DNA from: Sulfurospirillaceae bacterium
GTDB taxonomy: Bacteria > Campylobacterota > Campylobacteria > Campylobacterales > Sulfurospirillaceae
NCBI GenBank assembly: GCA_028684065.1
Contig: JAQUGO010000004.1
Span: 124,001-188,000, forward strand
Length of the DNA stretch: 64,000 bases
Reading direction: 5' to 3'
The notes beneath the pieces were generated by a model. It had not been told where the DNA came from. It did no database searches and was given only the letters and a program-made list of their open reading frames with translations. The translations under genes were made by a program, and so were the position numbers. Below are positions 23,044 to 32,229 of this stretch, piece after piece (the first letter of the stretch is position 1; each line of letters begins with the position of its first letter).

Positions 23044-23071
23044 CCCACTTCTTTACATGTAAGGAAGTGGG
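23044..23071 (+). terminator. livK hairpin built on the TTTACATGTAA palindrome
   Basis: Outer stem CCCACTTC/GAAGTGGG encloses CTTTACATGTAAGG, which itself pairs, so the 28-nt element is an almost perfect palindrome with a single T-G pair. ATTTTAT follows. Likely an attenuating terminator between the abundant binding protein and the permease genes. Confidence 0.7.
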
Positions 23072-23130
23072 ATTTTATAACAGTGATAATCTGTATTATT
23101 AGTTTTATGAAATAATCGAGGAGAATTTTT

Positions 23131-24027
23131 TTGGATATTACAATTTTTATGCAACAAATGCTCAATGGCTTCAGTTTGGGAAGCATGTACGCATTGATAG
23201 CTATTGGTTACACGATGGTCTATGGTGTTCTAAGACTCATCAACTTTGCCCATGGTGATATTATGATGGTAGGTGCCTTTCTAGGATATTTTGGTATTGC
23301 AGTGCTTGGCTTACCTTTTGGAGCTGCAGTATTGCTTTCAATAGGTGGTTCAGCTCTTTTAGGGATGTTTAGTGATATTGTTGCCTATCGTCCTTTACGA
23401 AACGCACCTAAAATATCATTATTGATTACGGCTATTGGTGTTAGTTTTTTTCTTGAAAATGCTTTTAATGTATTTTTTGGCGGTGTTCCTCGAGCCTTCC
23501 CTGTGCCTACTTATCTTGAAGAAATGGTTGATTTTTATGGATTAATGATGCCTGTTTCGGCACTTCTTGTCCCAATAGTCACTGCTATATTATTGGTGGT
23601 AATTTTATGGGTTTTATTTAAAACCAAATATGGCATGGCGATTCGTGCTTTAGCCTTTGATGTAGGTACAGTGAATCTTATGGGTATAGATGCCAATCGC
23701 ATCATCTCTCTAGTCTTTGGTATTGGCTCAGCATTAGCGGCGGTTGGTGGTGTTTTTTGGGCAATAAATTATCCTTCAGTAGAACCTATGATGGGCGTTT
23801 TGGTTGGTCTTAAAGCTTTTGCTGCAGCTGTAGTTGGTGGTATCGGCAGTGTGGGTGGTGCTGTACTCGGTGGTTTAATTATTGGATTTACAGAAGTCGT
23901 TGTTATTGCCTTTTTCCCGGAGCTTGGAGGTTATAAAGATGCTTTTGCCTTTATATTTCTTATCTTGATCTTATTGTTCAAGCCAACAGGTATTTTGGGT
24001 ATTGATTTTGAAAAGAGTAGGTTTTAG
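23131..24027 (+). CDS. livH: Branched-chain amino acid ABC permease LivH
   Basis: 298-aa polytopic inner-membrane protein with about eight helices. The N-terminal part shows the family signature NGFSLGSMYALIAIGYTMVYG followed by LRLINFAHGDIMM, and the C-terminal loop FAAAVVGGIGSVGGAVLGG. Translation starts at TTG 23131, supported by GAGGAG 9 nt upstream. It ends one base before livM. It forms the transmembrane channel with LivM. Confidence 0.92.
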   Translation: MDITIFMQQMLNGFSLGSMYALIAIGYTMVYGVLRLINFAHGDIMMVGAFLGYFGIAVLGLPFGAAVLLSIGGSALLGMFSDIVAYRPLRNAPKISLLITAIGVSFFLENAFNVFFGGVPRAFPVPTYLEEMVDFYGLMMPVSALLVPIVTAILLVVILWVLFKTKYGMAIRALAFDVGTVNLMGIDANRIISLVFGIGSALAAVGGVFWAINYPSVEPMMGVLVGLKAFAAAVVGGIGSVGGAVLGGLIIGFTEVVVIAFFPELGGYKDAFAFIFLILILLFKPTGILGIDFEKSRF

Positions 24028-24028
24028 T

Positions 24029-25066
24029 ATGCAAATATCATTAACAAAACATCATGGAATAAATGTCGCAATTGTTGCGATTGCGGTTTGGTTTATATGG
24101 TTTGCAAGTGGGTATTTTGATGAGTATACGGTTCGTATTTTAAATAATATTGCTATTTTTATCATATTAGCAGCCAGTTATAATTTAATTAATGGCGTAA
24201 CAGGGCAGTTCTCATTGGAACCAAATGGCTTTGTTGCTATTGGTGCTTATGTAACGGCTTTATTACTCATAACTCCTGATGCAAAAATGTATCAATATGC
24301 GATTGTTGATCCTTACCCTTTTATCTTAACCCTACATTCAAATTTTATAGTGGCACTTTTGTTGGGTGGTTTTTTCTCGGCATTTTTAGCATTTTGTCTC
24401 TCTATGCCTGTTTTTAGAGTCAGAGGTGATTATCTTGCAATTGTGACACTTGGATTTGGTTTTATTATTAAGATTTTGGCCATTAATACTCCTGAGGTTA
24501 CCAATGGTTCATTGGGTTTAAATGATATTCCTGAATTTTCAAACTTATATTGGACAGGTGGTATCGCGATAGTCACTGTTATCGTGATACTTAATATTGT
24601 AAACTCAAAGTTTGGGCGTGCTATGAAAGCTGTGCGTGATGATGAAGATGCGGCTATTGCTATGGGTGTCAATACCTTTAAAGCAAAAACCATGGCATTT
24701 TGTACAAGTGCGTTTTTTGAAGGGATTGGCGGTGGATTATTGGCAGCGCTTTTGACCAGTATATCGCCAGATTTATTTGACTTTTTCTTTACATTTCAAT
24801 TACTTATCATTATTGTATTAGGAGGACTGGGCAGTACAACGGGAGCAATTATTGGTACAATTTTGGTGATTGGCGGAAGTGAATGGATGCGCTTTTTAGA
24901 TGAACCAATGCATCTTTTTGGCTATACAACAACTGCTATGCCCGGTATGCGTATGGTTGTTTTCTCGCTTCTTTTAATTTTCATAATGCTCTTTGCCCGA
25001 GAAGGAATTATGGGAAAACGTGAATTTAAAGAACTTTTTAAATCTCGTACAAAGGGTGACAAATGA
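24029..25066 (+). CDS. livM: Branched-chain amino acid ABC permease LivM
   Basis: 345-aa polytopic permease. Family motifs: AASYNLINGVTGQFSLEPNGF near residue 50, VRGDYLAIVTLGFG (about 135), and VLGGLGSTTGAIIGT near the C-terminal EAA-like loop. ATG 24029 directly follows the livH stop, so translation is probably coupled; the frame upstream overlaps livH. It overlaps livG by 4 nt. Confidence 0.92.
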   Translation: MQISLTKHHGINVAIVAIAVWFIWFASGYFDEYTVRILNNIAIFIILAASYNLINGVTGQFSLEPNGFVAIGAYVTALLLITPDAKMYQYAIVDPYPFILTLHSNFIVALLLGGFFSAFLAFCLSMPVFRVRGDYLAIVTLGFGFIIKILAINTPEVTNGSLGLNDIPEFSNLYWTGGIAIVTVIVILNIVNSKFGRAMKAVRDDEDAAIAMGVNTFKAKTMAFCTSAFFEGIGGGLLAALLTSISPDLFDFFFTFQLLIIIVLGGLGSTTGAIIGTILVIGGSEWMRFLDEPMHLFGYTTTAMPGMRMVVFSLLLIFIMLFAREGIMGKREFKELFKSRTKGDK

Positions 25067-25830
25067 TACTTAAAATTGATAATGTCACTAAAAATTTTGG
25101 TGGTGTTACTGCCATTAATGAAACAGCATTTGGTGTGGCTCCTAGAGAAATATTCGGCTTAATTGGACCCAATGGTGCTGGAAAAACAACGATGTTTAAT
25201 ATTATTACAGGAAATTATGAACCAACTTTGGGTGAAGTTTTTTTCAAAAATGAAAGCCTTAAAGGACTAAAACCTCACCAAATTGTGCGTAAAGGTATCG
25301 CCAGAACATTTCAAAATATTCGCCTTTTTTCAAGTATGAGTGTGTTGGATAATGTTTTAATTGGTTTTGATTTTCAAGCTAGATATAGTTTTGCAGAATC
25401 TATCTTACGTTTTCCCCGTTTTATAGGTGAAGAAAAACGTATTAAAGCACGTTCTATGGAAATTTTAGATTATTTTGATATTGCACAATTTTCTAAAGAT
25501 AAAGCTGTTGATTTAAGTTATGGGCAACAGCGAAAAGTTGAAATTGCACGTGCACTTGCAACCAATCCTGACCTTTTACTGTTAGATGAACCAGCGGCTG
25601 GAATGAATCCTTCAGAAACAGAAGAATTAGGAGAAATTATTAAAAAAGCTCGTCATGATTTTGATTTGACTGTTTTATTGATTGAACATGATATGAAATT
25701 CGTTAATCAGATGTGTGACAAAGTGTTAGTATTGGATTATGGTAAGACAATTTTTGAAGGCAAGCCCAGCGATGCCATTAAAGATAAAGAGGTCATTACG
25801 GCATATTTGGGGGATTTCAATCATGATTAG
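25063..25830 (+). CDS. livG: Branched-chain amino acid ABC ATPase LivG
   Basis: 255-aa ATP-binding subunit. Walker A GPNGAGKTT (about 36-44), Q-loop in ARTFQNIRLF, ABC signature LSYGQQRKVEIARAL, Walker B LLLLDEPAAGMN, and switch His in LLIEHDMKF. It overlaps livM by 4 nt and livF by 8 nt. It powers uptake together with LivF. Confidence 0.94.
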   Translation: MILKIDNVTKNFGGVTAINETAFGVAPREIFGLIGPNGAGKTTMFNIITGNYEPTLGEVFFKNESLKGLKPHQIVRKGIARTFQNIRLFSSMSVLDNVLIGFDFQARYSFAESILRFPRFIGEEKRIKARSMEILDYFDIAQFSKDKAVDLSYGQQRKVEIARALATNPDLLLLDEPAAGMNPSETEELGEIIKKARHDFDLTVLLIEHDMKFVNQMCDKVLVLDYGKTIFEGKPSDAIKDKEVITAYLGDFNHD

Positions 25831-26518
25831 TGTCAAAAATTTGCATGTGTACTATGGGCTTATTGAAGCTGTTAAAGGCATTGATTTTGAAGTTAAAGAA
25901 GGTCAAATTGTCTCCTTGATTGGCTCTAATGGTGCAGGAAAAAGTTCAACCCTTAAAGCGCTTCTTAACAGTGTAAAAAAAAGTGGTGAAATTAATTTTC
26001 TAGGTTACGATACACGCAATCATAAAACTCATACATTGGTTCAGCACGGTCTTTCATTAGTGCCAGAAGGGCGAAAAATATTTATCAATTTAACCGTTGA
26101 AGAAAACCTTCGCATGGGCGCTTTTAATAATGATGAAAACTATGAACATCTTAAAGAAACGATGTACGGCTTGTTTCCAAGGATCAAGGATAAACGTTAT
26201 CAAATGGCTGGAACAATGAGTGGTGGTGAACAACAAATGTTGGCGATTTCACGAGCCCTTATGGGTGAGCCCAAGCTTTTAATGTTAGATGAACCAAGTC
26301 TAGGCCTTGCTCCTAAAATTGTAGGTGAAGTATTTGAAATTATTATGCGTTTAAGAGAAGAGGGAATTACCATTCTTTTGGTAGAACAAAATGCCTTTGC
26401 AGCACTTAAAATTTCTGATTCTGCTTATGTTTTGGAAAATGGTAAAATTGTTATGAGCGGTGTTGCATCTGAGATGATTGGTGATGATACCATTCGTAAA
26501 AAATACCTCGGGGAATAG
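25823..26518 (+). CDS. livF: Branched-chain amino acid ABC ATPase LivF
   Basis: 231-aa ATP-binding subunit. Walker A GSNGAGKSS, signature MSGGEQQMLAISRAL, Walker B LLMLDEPSLGLAPKI, switch ILLVEQNAF. ATG 25823 (GGGGGA ribosome site, 8-nt overlap with livG) is the right start; the frame upstream is inside livG. Last gene of the operon; a weak hairpin (about 26538-26560) follows. Confidence 0.94.
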   Translation: MISVKNLHVYYGLIEAVKGIDFEVKEGQIVSLIGSNGAGKSSTLKALLNSVKKSGEINFLGYDTRNHKTHTLVQHGLSLVPEGRKIFINLTVEENLRMGAFNNDENYEHLKETMYGLFPRIKDKRYQMAGTMSGGEQQMLAISRALMGEPKLLMLDEPSLGLAPKIVGEVFEIIMRLREEGITILLVEQNAFAALKISDSAYVLENGKIVMSGVASEMIGDDTIRKKYLGE

Positions 26519-26667
26519 CAAAATCTTCGTTACACGTAAGCTCTTCGTTTGAAAGGGCTTCCTCTTCTTTAATTATTTATAAATTATTTACTCTAAAAAG
26601 ATACTATTACCCAACTAACTTTTTCTCAATTGTGATAAGTTGTATTTATATACTCTAAGGGAGTTCT

Positions 26668-29600
26668 ATGGATTGGATAGTAAAGCAGTTATTATCAATG
26701 AAATCAGCGATAATTTTACTGGTACTTTTTGGTATTATTAGTGGTGTTGCGACATTTATTGAAAACGATTTTGGTGTAGAAACAAGTTGGGCTTTGGTTT
26801 ATACGGCATGGTGGTTTGAGTTAATACAGGTAGTTTTAGCGATTATTCTTGTCACAAATATTATTAAGTATAAAATGTACAAAAGAGATAAACTTCCTTC
26901 CTTTGTTTTTCATTTAGGGTTTATTTTTATTTTAATTGGCTCGGGGGTTACTCGATATATGGGCTTTGAAGGAACATTGCATATACGAGATGGTAAAAGT
27001 GAAAATCGTGTTTTAACCAGCGATTCTTTTGTTCAAGTGACAGCTGTAAAAGATGCACAACGTTTGGGCTTTGATCATAAACAATTAGTATCAAATATTG
27101 GGAGCAATAATTTCTCATTTTCATTTGACTTGCAAAATGACAAAGTTAATGTCAGTTTAAAAGAATTTATCCCTAATGCTAGCAAAAAAGTTGTTGATGA
27201 TCCAAATGGTAAGCCTATGATTTCAATGATGGTAAGTGGTTATGGTGAGAGCGAAAACGTGACTCTTAAAGAGGGTGAAGTATACGAAACAAGCGAATAT
27301 TCTTTTACATTTAATGCAAAACCGATAGATAAAACAAAAACAGAAGTTGCTATCACCTTAGATAATGGAAAATTTAGCATTGATACAAAAGAAAAATTAT
27401 CATGGTTTAAAATGGCTGAAAATAAACGCGGTGACTATGATATTGGTGTAAAGCAAGATTTTGTATTGGGACAGCTTTATACCATTGGCAATGTCAATTT
27501 TGCACCACGTTATATAGGACTTAAAGGTAAAGAAAAAATCATTCAAGATAAAAATCCTATGATGAAAGCAAAAAATACATCAGCGCTTATTCTTAATGTG
27601 ACCTATAAAGGTGAAACAAAAGAAGTTGCGTTATTTGGGTTTGGTAAAGGAACCAAAGGGATGTTGACAGAAGAGAATATTGCAGGGGTGCCATTTTCTT
27701 TTGAATGGGGTTCAAAAAACATTGTGTTACCTTTTTCAATTAAACTTAATGAATTTCAATTGGATCGTTATGCAGGATCAATGTCTCCTATGTCTTATGC
27801 CAGTGAAGTTGAAGTTATCGATAAAAGTAAAAATATAGCAATGCCTTACCGTATTTATATGAATCATGTATTAGATTATGATGGATATCGTTTCTTTCAA
27901 TCATCGTACGATAGAGATGAAAAGGGCACTATTTTATCGGTTAATAAAGATCCTGGTAAATGGCCAACATATTTGGGATATTTTCTATTAGGATTGGGTC
28001 TTTTTTTAAATTTATTGAATCCTAAAAGTAGATTTAGAAAACTTGCCGGTATGATACAACGAGATATGAATAAAACAACTTCAGCATTAGCATCTGTTGT
28101 TTTAATGCTGACTCTTTTGGGTGGTAATCCATTACATGCGTATACGACGGAAGAATATTTATCCTTTTTAAAACAATATGATGCGAAACATGCAGATCGC
28201 TTTGCTGAACTTTTAGCACAAAGTGTAGATGGAAGAATCAAACCAGTCGATACTATCTCGCTTGAGCTTTTAAATAAAGTATATGGGAGTTCTACTTTTC
28301 AAGGACTTAGTGCTAACCAAGTAGCTCTTGGTATGATGAGTTCTCCTGTAGAGTGGCAAACACAACCAATCATCAAAGTCTATCATCCTGAATTAAAAAA
28401 GATTTTAGGAATAGATGCTAACCAAAAATATGCTACTTTTAATGATTTTTTCGAAAAAGATGGTAGTCATGATTTTAAATTAACCAAATATTCAGAAGAG
28501 GCAAATCGAAAAAAACCTGCCTTACGCAATCAGTTTGATAAAGATGTTCTCAAGGTAGATGAACGTGTCAATATTTGTTATATGGTGTATACAGGAGAAA
28601 TTTTTAAAATTATTCCTAAACAAAATGACCCTGCACGCAAATGGTATGCTCCACAAGAGTCTATCTCCAGCTTTGCAAAGCAAGAAGGTGATGAAGTCCG
28701 AGCTTTGCTTGGGGGCTATTTTGAGGCTATTGGTGAGGGGCTTGAGAAATCAAATTGGAGCAATGCTGATAAAGCGGTCGATAAACTGAAGGCTTATCAA
28801 GAGCAGTATGGTTCAGATATTATTCCTAGGCTGAGTCGGATTAAAGCAGAAATTTTCTTTAATCATGCGAAAATTTTTCAACGTTTAAGCCCATTGTATC
28901 TTATTAGCGGTCTTATTTTGTTACTATTTATTTTTGCAAAGATGGCCAAGCCTTCTTTACATGTAAAGCTTGTGACAAAGATTATTTTAGGCGTTAACTT
29001 TATTGCATTTATTGTGCATACAATGGGACTTGGGTTGAGATGGTATATCGCAGCACATGCACCGTGGAGTGATGGTTATGAATCAATGATTTATATCGCT
29101 TGGGCAATAGCGCTTTCGGGTATCTTTTTCTCACGACAATCTATCGTAGCACTTGCTTTGACATCAATTTTGGCAGGAGTAACGCTATTTGTGGCACATT
29201 TAAGTTGGATGGACCCCCAAATTACCAATTTAGTGCCGGTTCTTAAATCGTATTGGCTTAATATTCATGTTTCTGTTATCACAGCAAGTTATGGCTTTTT
29301 AGGACTTTGTGGTCTTCTAGGCTTTTTCACTTTGATACTCTTTATCATACGTAAAAAGAATGATACAACAAAGCGTACCATAGAAATTGAGCGTAATATT
29401 ATTGAAGCTACACGCATTAATGAAATGGCGATGATTCTAGGTTTAAGTTTACTCACTATTGGTAACTTCTTAGGTGGTGTTTGGGCTAATGAATCATGGG
29501 GTAGATATTGGGGGTGGGATCCTAAAGAGACGTGGGCATTAGTTTCTATCTTGATTTATGCAGGAGTTGTGCATATTCGTATGGTACCTAAAATAAATAC

Positions 29601-29808
29601 ACCTTTTGTTTTTGCAGTCGCATCAACAGTTGCATTCTCTTCTATTATCATGACCTATTTTGGGGTCAATTTCTATCTTTCTGGTATGCATTCTTATGCG
29701 GCAGGAGATCCTATTCCTATACCAACATTTGTTTACTATACAGTTGCCATTGTTTTAGCCGTTATTTTATTGGCATTTCCAAAACGAGATATTGCAAAAA
29801 CATTATAA
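26668..29808 (+). CDS. ccsBA: Fused cytochrome c synthase CcsBA (ResBC)
   Basis: 1046-aa single-chain system II haem lyase that exports haem and attaches it to CXXCH motifs of periplasmic c-type cytochromes. The N-terminal ResB/CcsB part (about 1-470) has several helices and a large periplasmic domain. The C-terminal CcsA part carries the haem-binding WWD motif WGRYWGWDPKETW (about 945-957) and flanking helices with conserved histidines (e.g. HAPWSDGYES, FYLSGMHSY). The fusion is typical of Campylobacterota. It is monocistronic, with GGGAG before ATG and a 12-bp terminator hairpin at 29811-29838. Palindrome CTTTACATGTAAAG lies in it at 28955-28968. Confidence 0.95.
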   Translation: MDWIVKQLLSMKSAIILLVLFGIISGVATFIENDFGVETSWALVYTAWWFELIQVVLAIILVTNIIKYKMYKRDKLPSFVFHLGFIFILIGSGVTRYMGFEGTLHIRDGKSENRVLTSDSFVQVTAVKDAQRLGFDHKQLVSNIGSNNFSFSFDLQNDKVNVSLKEFIPNASKKVVDDPNGKPMISMMVSGYGESENVTLKEGEVYETSEYSFTFNAKPIDKTKTEVAITLDNGKFSIDTKEKLSWFKMAENKRGDYDIGVKQDFVLGQLYTIGNVNFAPRYIGLKGKEKIIQDKNPMMKAKNTSALILNVTYKGETKEVALFGFGKGTKGMLTEENIAGVPFSFEWGSKNIVLPFSIKLNEFQLDRYAGSMSPMSYASEVEVIDKSKNIAMPYRIYMNHVLDYDGYRFFQSSYDRDEKGTILSVNKDPGKWPTYLGYFLLGLGLFLNLLNPKSRFRKLAGMIQRDMNKTTSALASVVLMLTLLGGNPLHAYTTEEYLSFLKQYDAKHADRFAELLAQSVDGRIKPVDTISLELLNKVYGSSTFQGLSANQVALGMMSSPVEWQTQPIIKVYHPELKKILGIDANQKYATFNDFFEKDGSHDFKLTKYSEEANRKKPALRNQFDKDVLKVDERVNICYMVYTGEIFKIIPKQNDPARKWYAPQESISSFAKQEGDEVRALLGGYFEAIGEGLEKSNWSNADKAVDKLKAYQEQYGSDIIPRLSRIKAEIFFNHAKIFQRLSPLYLISGLILLLFIFAKMAKPSLHVKLVTKIILGVNFIAFIVHTMGLGLRWYIAAHAPWSDGYESMIYIAWAIALSGIFFSRQSIVALALTSILAGVTLFVAHLSWMDPQITNLVPVLKSYWLNIHVSVITASYGFLGLCGLLGFFTLILFIIRKKNDTTKRTIEIERNIIEATRINEMAMILGLSLLTIGNFLGGVWANESWGRYWGWDPKETWALVSILIYAGVVHIRMVPKINTPFVFAVASTVAFSSIIMTYFGVNFYLSGMHSYAAGDPIPIPTFVYYTVAIVLAVILLAFPKRDIAKTL

Positions 29809-29810
29809 AT

Positions 29811-29838
29811 ATAGAAAGAAGGGTATCCTTCTTTCTAT
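29811..29838 (+). terminator. Terminator of ccsBA
   Basis: 12-bp perfect stem ATAGAAAGAAGG/CCTTCTTTCTAT with loop GTAT, three bases after the stop codon. Confidence 0.75.
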
Positions 29839-29892
29839 CACTTCTGCCGATATTCCTTATGCTATAATAAATTAAAAATTTCAGGGTATCAC

Positions 29893-30336
29893 ATGCAAGA
29901 GAATTATCTCATTATTGCAATTGCTTTAGTTATTATCATTATCTTAATCTCATTGCTATTTATTATTACTAATTTACAAAAAACGGTTATTATTCGTCAG
30001 GTTGAGCGGGAAAAAGAGATAGAAGCTGCGAAGAGTAAAACAATTGAAGAAATGGTTGAAATAGCTGCATACAGAGGTAGTTCTCGGAATGATCTTACAG
30101 TTGCTATTTTGGAAGTGGCAAAAAGTTGTATTTTCCCAATAAAAATAAAAGGGGTTGCTCCAAAGAGTGCAAAAACATACTTAAATTTTGTATTGCTTAT
30201 AGCAAGTCATAAAAATGCTGATGCAAAATTAATTGCATTTATGAATACAGAGTTGAAAAAAGCAAATCCTGAGTATAAAACTGAGATAGATATTTATGAG
30301 AGTGAAGGCATTCATCAAAGAGGTAATAGAATTTAG
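29893..30336 (+). CDS. Membrane-anchored protein, unknown function
   Basis: 147-aa protein with one strong N-terminal membrane helix (about 6-28, rich in Ile/Leu) and a soluble, mostly helical domain. A charged heptad-like stretch (VEREKEIEAAKSKTIEEMVE) follows the membrane segment. I recognise no family. It sits between ccsBA and the tRNA cluster, ending 4 bp before the 3' end of tRNA-Glu, which is convergent. Confidence 0.7.
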   Translation: MQENYLIIAIALVIIIILISLLFIITNLQKTVIIRQVEREKEIEAAKSKTIEEMVEIAAYRGSSRNDLTVAILEVAKSCIFPIKIKGVAPKSAKTYLNFVLLIASHKNADAKLIAFMNTELKKANPEYKTEIDIYESEGIHQRGNRI

Positions 30337-30340
30337 GAAA

Positions 30341-30415
30341 TGGCGACCCCAGGGGGACTTGAACCCCCGTTCCCGCCTTGAGAGGGCGGTGTCCTAACCA
30401 CTAGACGATGGGGTC
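30341..30415 (-). tRNA. tRNA-Glu (CTC)
   Basis: Cloverleaf with acceptor GACCCCA/TGGGGTC, discriminator G and encoded CCA. Anticodon loop CTCTCAA gives CTC. Last of six tRNAs read right to left from the promoter at 30943-30971. Confidence 0.95.
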
Positions 30416-30442
30416 GCATAAGTGATAATACAGATAGGACAA

Positions 30443-30518
30443 TGGTGACCCGTGATGGATTCGAACCATCGACCACCTCCTTAAAAGGGAGATGCTCTAC
30501 CGACTGAGCTAACGAGTC
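30443..30518 (-). tRNA. tRNA-Lys (TTT)
   Basis: Acceptor GACTCGT/ACGGGTC with encoded CCA; anticodon loop CTTTTAA. The sequence is identical to the copy at 30839-30914. Confidence 0.95.
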
Positions 30519-30567
30519 ATGTTGAACACTTTTAAAACAATAAAACTTTTTAAAAGGGGGAAAAACG

Positions 30568-30644
30568 TGGCGCGGCGGACGGGGCTCGAACCCGCGACCC
30601 CCGGCGTGACAGGCCGATATTCTAACCAACTGAACTACCGCCGC
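30568..30644 (-). tRNA. tRNA-Asp (GTC)
   Basis: Acceptor GCGGCGG/CCGCCGC, discriminator G, encoded CCA; anticodon loop CTGTCAC. Confidence 0.95.
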
Positions 30645-30650
30645 GCATTA

Positions 30651-30726
30651 TGGTGGTCGTTATAAGACTCGAACTTATGACATCCACCTTGTAAGGGTGG
30701 CGCTCTACCAACTGAGCTAAACGACC
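30651..30726 (-). tRNA. tRNA-Val (TAC)
   Basis: Acceptor GGTCGTT/AACGACC, discriminator A, encoded CCA; anticodon loop CTTACAA. Confidence 0.95.
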
Positions 30727-30749
30727 AAAGAGACATTAAAAGAAGAAAT

Positions 30750-30825
30750 TGGCGACCCCAAGGGGATTTGAACCCCTGTAACCGCCGTGAAAGGGCGGGA
30801 TCCTGGACCACTAGACGATGAGGTC
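30750..30825 (-). tRNA. tRNA-Glu (TTC)
   Basis: Acceptor GACCTCA/TGGGGTC (one T-G pair), discriminator G, encoded CCA; anticodon loop CTTTCAC. Confidence 0.95.
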
Positions 30826-30838
30826 GCACAAATAAACA

Positions 30839-30914
30839 TGGTGACCCGTGATGGATTCGAACCATCGACCACCTCCTTAAAAGGGAGATGCTCTACCGAC
30901 TGAGCTAACGAGTC
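30839..30914 (-). tRNA. tRNA-Lys (TTT), promoter-proximal
   Basis: Identical to the tRNA-Lys at 30443-30518. First gene of the tRNA operon, about 30 bp after the consensus promoter. Confidence 0.95.
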
Positions 30915-30942
30915 ATGCTCTTCTTCTCGTAATGAGGCTGAA

Positions 30943-30971
30943 ATTATAGAGAAAAAAAAAGTATTTGTCAA
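30943..30971 (-). promoter_or_regulatory. Consensus sigma-70 promoter of the tRNA operon
   Basis: Minus strand TTGACA (30966-30971), 17-bp spacer, TATAAT (30943-30948): a perfect match to consensus in both hexamers, as expected for a strong stable-RNA promoter. Confidence 0.85.
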
Positions 30972-30979
30972 GATATTTT

Positions 30980-32077
30980 CTAATTTTTTAAGAAAATGTC
31001 ATTCCCCACACGTAAAAGAAGTTTTAAGGCATGATAAGCAGCTTGTGTTTGAATATATTCTCTATCCCCTTGTAGTAGAAGTCTCTCAACAATAATTTCA
31101 CCATTTTTTTGACGCGCACCTACAAAAACAGTACCAACAGGCTTTTCAATACTTCCTCCATCAGGTCCTGCAATACCACTAGTGGCAAGTGCAAAATCTG
31201 ATAAACTTGCATTAAGAACGCCTTCTAACATTTCACGTACACATAATTCACTCACAGCGCCAAAATGCTCTAGTGTATCATTACTGACACCTAGCCATGA
31301 CTCTTTGATGCTGTTTGAATAGGTTACAAGCCCGCCATTGAAGACGGAAGAGATACCAGGGTGTTTGGTGAACATGGAAGCGATTAAGCCTCCTGTGCAA
31401 CTCTCCGCGATACTCAGGCTCATATGGTTTGTCTCTAATGCCTCAGCGATATAAGCGATACTATCAGAATTTTGAATTACTTTTTGCGGAAGAAGTGATT
31501 TGGCAGCCTTAAAAAAGCTATCGATGTTGCCATATTTATTCGAGGTAGCTTCTACTAAAATCCATCCATCAATTAAAGGCGTGGGAGAAATTTTAATTTC
31601 ATAATTTTGTGCCAGTGGTTCTAATAAAATACGCAAGGAATCTTCATCAATATCAATAATTGAAAAGAGTGTTGAAGTCGCTTGCTCAGTAATGAGCACA
31701 GAGGGAAGTGTTTTTGTTTCAATCGCTTTAATGACGTTAATGCGTTTTGCCTCTCGCTCAAGAAGATAGCTATTATCTTCATAATGAACGGCTTTTGCAG
31801 GGATTAGCATTCCTCCTTTGAGTTCAAGGGATTCTTCACCAAGGGTAGCAATGACTTTATTAATCAGATTGAAACTATCATGAGATGTGACAATAATACA
31901 ATTATCGGCATGTGAAATGACTTCTTCAAGAATAAAAAAGAGGTCTTTATCATTTTTGTCAATATACACTGTTTGATCAGGTAAATTCATCTGTTGTGCG
32001 ATAGACGCATGGATATAGTTGAGAAAGGGGAAATTGTATCGAAGGGATTTTCCCACTACGATAAGAGCACTTTTCAT
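30980..32077 (-). CDS. cinA: CinA-family protein (nicotinamide-nucleotide amidase-like)
   Basis: 365-aa protein. The N-terminal half resembles the molybdopterin-binding-like (MoCF) domain but is degenerate and shortened. The C-terminal domain is a clear CinA/PncC amidase: AESCTGGLIASMFTKHPGISSVFNGGLVTYSN, then ATSGIAGPDGGSIEKPVGTVF. CinA enzymes recycle nicotinamide mononucleotide to nicotinic acid mononucleotide and are linked to competence in some bacteria. ATG 32077 is preferred over 32083 because the AAGG site is then 7 nt upstream. Divergent from ileS. Confidence 0.85.
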   Translation of the reverse strand: MKSALIVVGKSLRYNFPFLNYIHASIAQQMNLPDQTVYIDKNDKDLFFILEEVISHADNCIIVTSHDSFNLINKVIATLGEESLELKGGMLIPAKAVHYEDNSYLLEREAKRINVIKAIETKTLPSVLITEQATSTLFSIIDIDEDSLRILLEPLAQNYEIKISPTPLIDGWILVEATSNKYGNIDSFFKAAKSLLPQKVIQNSDSIAYIAEALETNHMSLSIAESCTGGLIASMFTKHPGISSVFNGGLVTYSNSIKESWLGVSNDTLEHFGAVSELCVREMLEGVLNASLSDFALATSGIAGPDGGSIEKPVGTVFVGARQKNGEIIVERLLLQGDREYIQTQAAYHALKLLLRVGNDIFLKN

Positions 32078-32229
32078 AAGCATACCTTTTGAGTTTTAAG
32101 CCATGTAAACTTTATTGCTATTATACCGTAAGTGCTTCTTAAATAGATTTTAGGTAAACTTGCCTCATTTTAAGAGCATTACATGCCTTTACATGTAAAC
32201 ACTCTTGGCTTCCAAGGAGAGAAATAGAA

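Noticed and set aside
30339-30971. Minus-strand protein frames through the tRNA cluster
   Set aside because: They are translations of tRNA genes; cloverleafs and encoded CCA ends explain the sequence fully.
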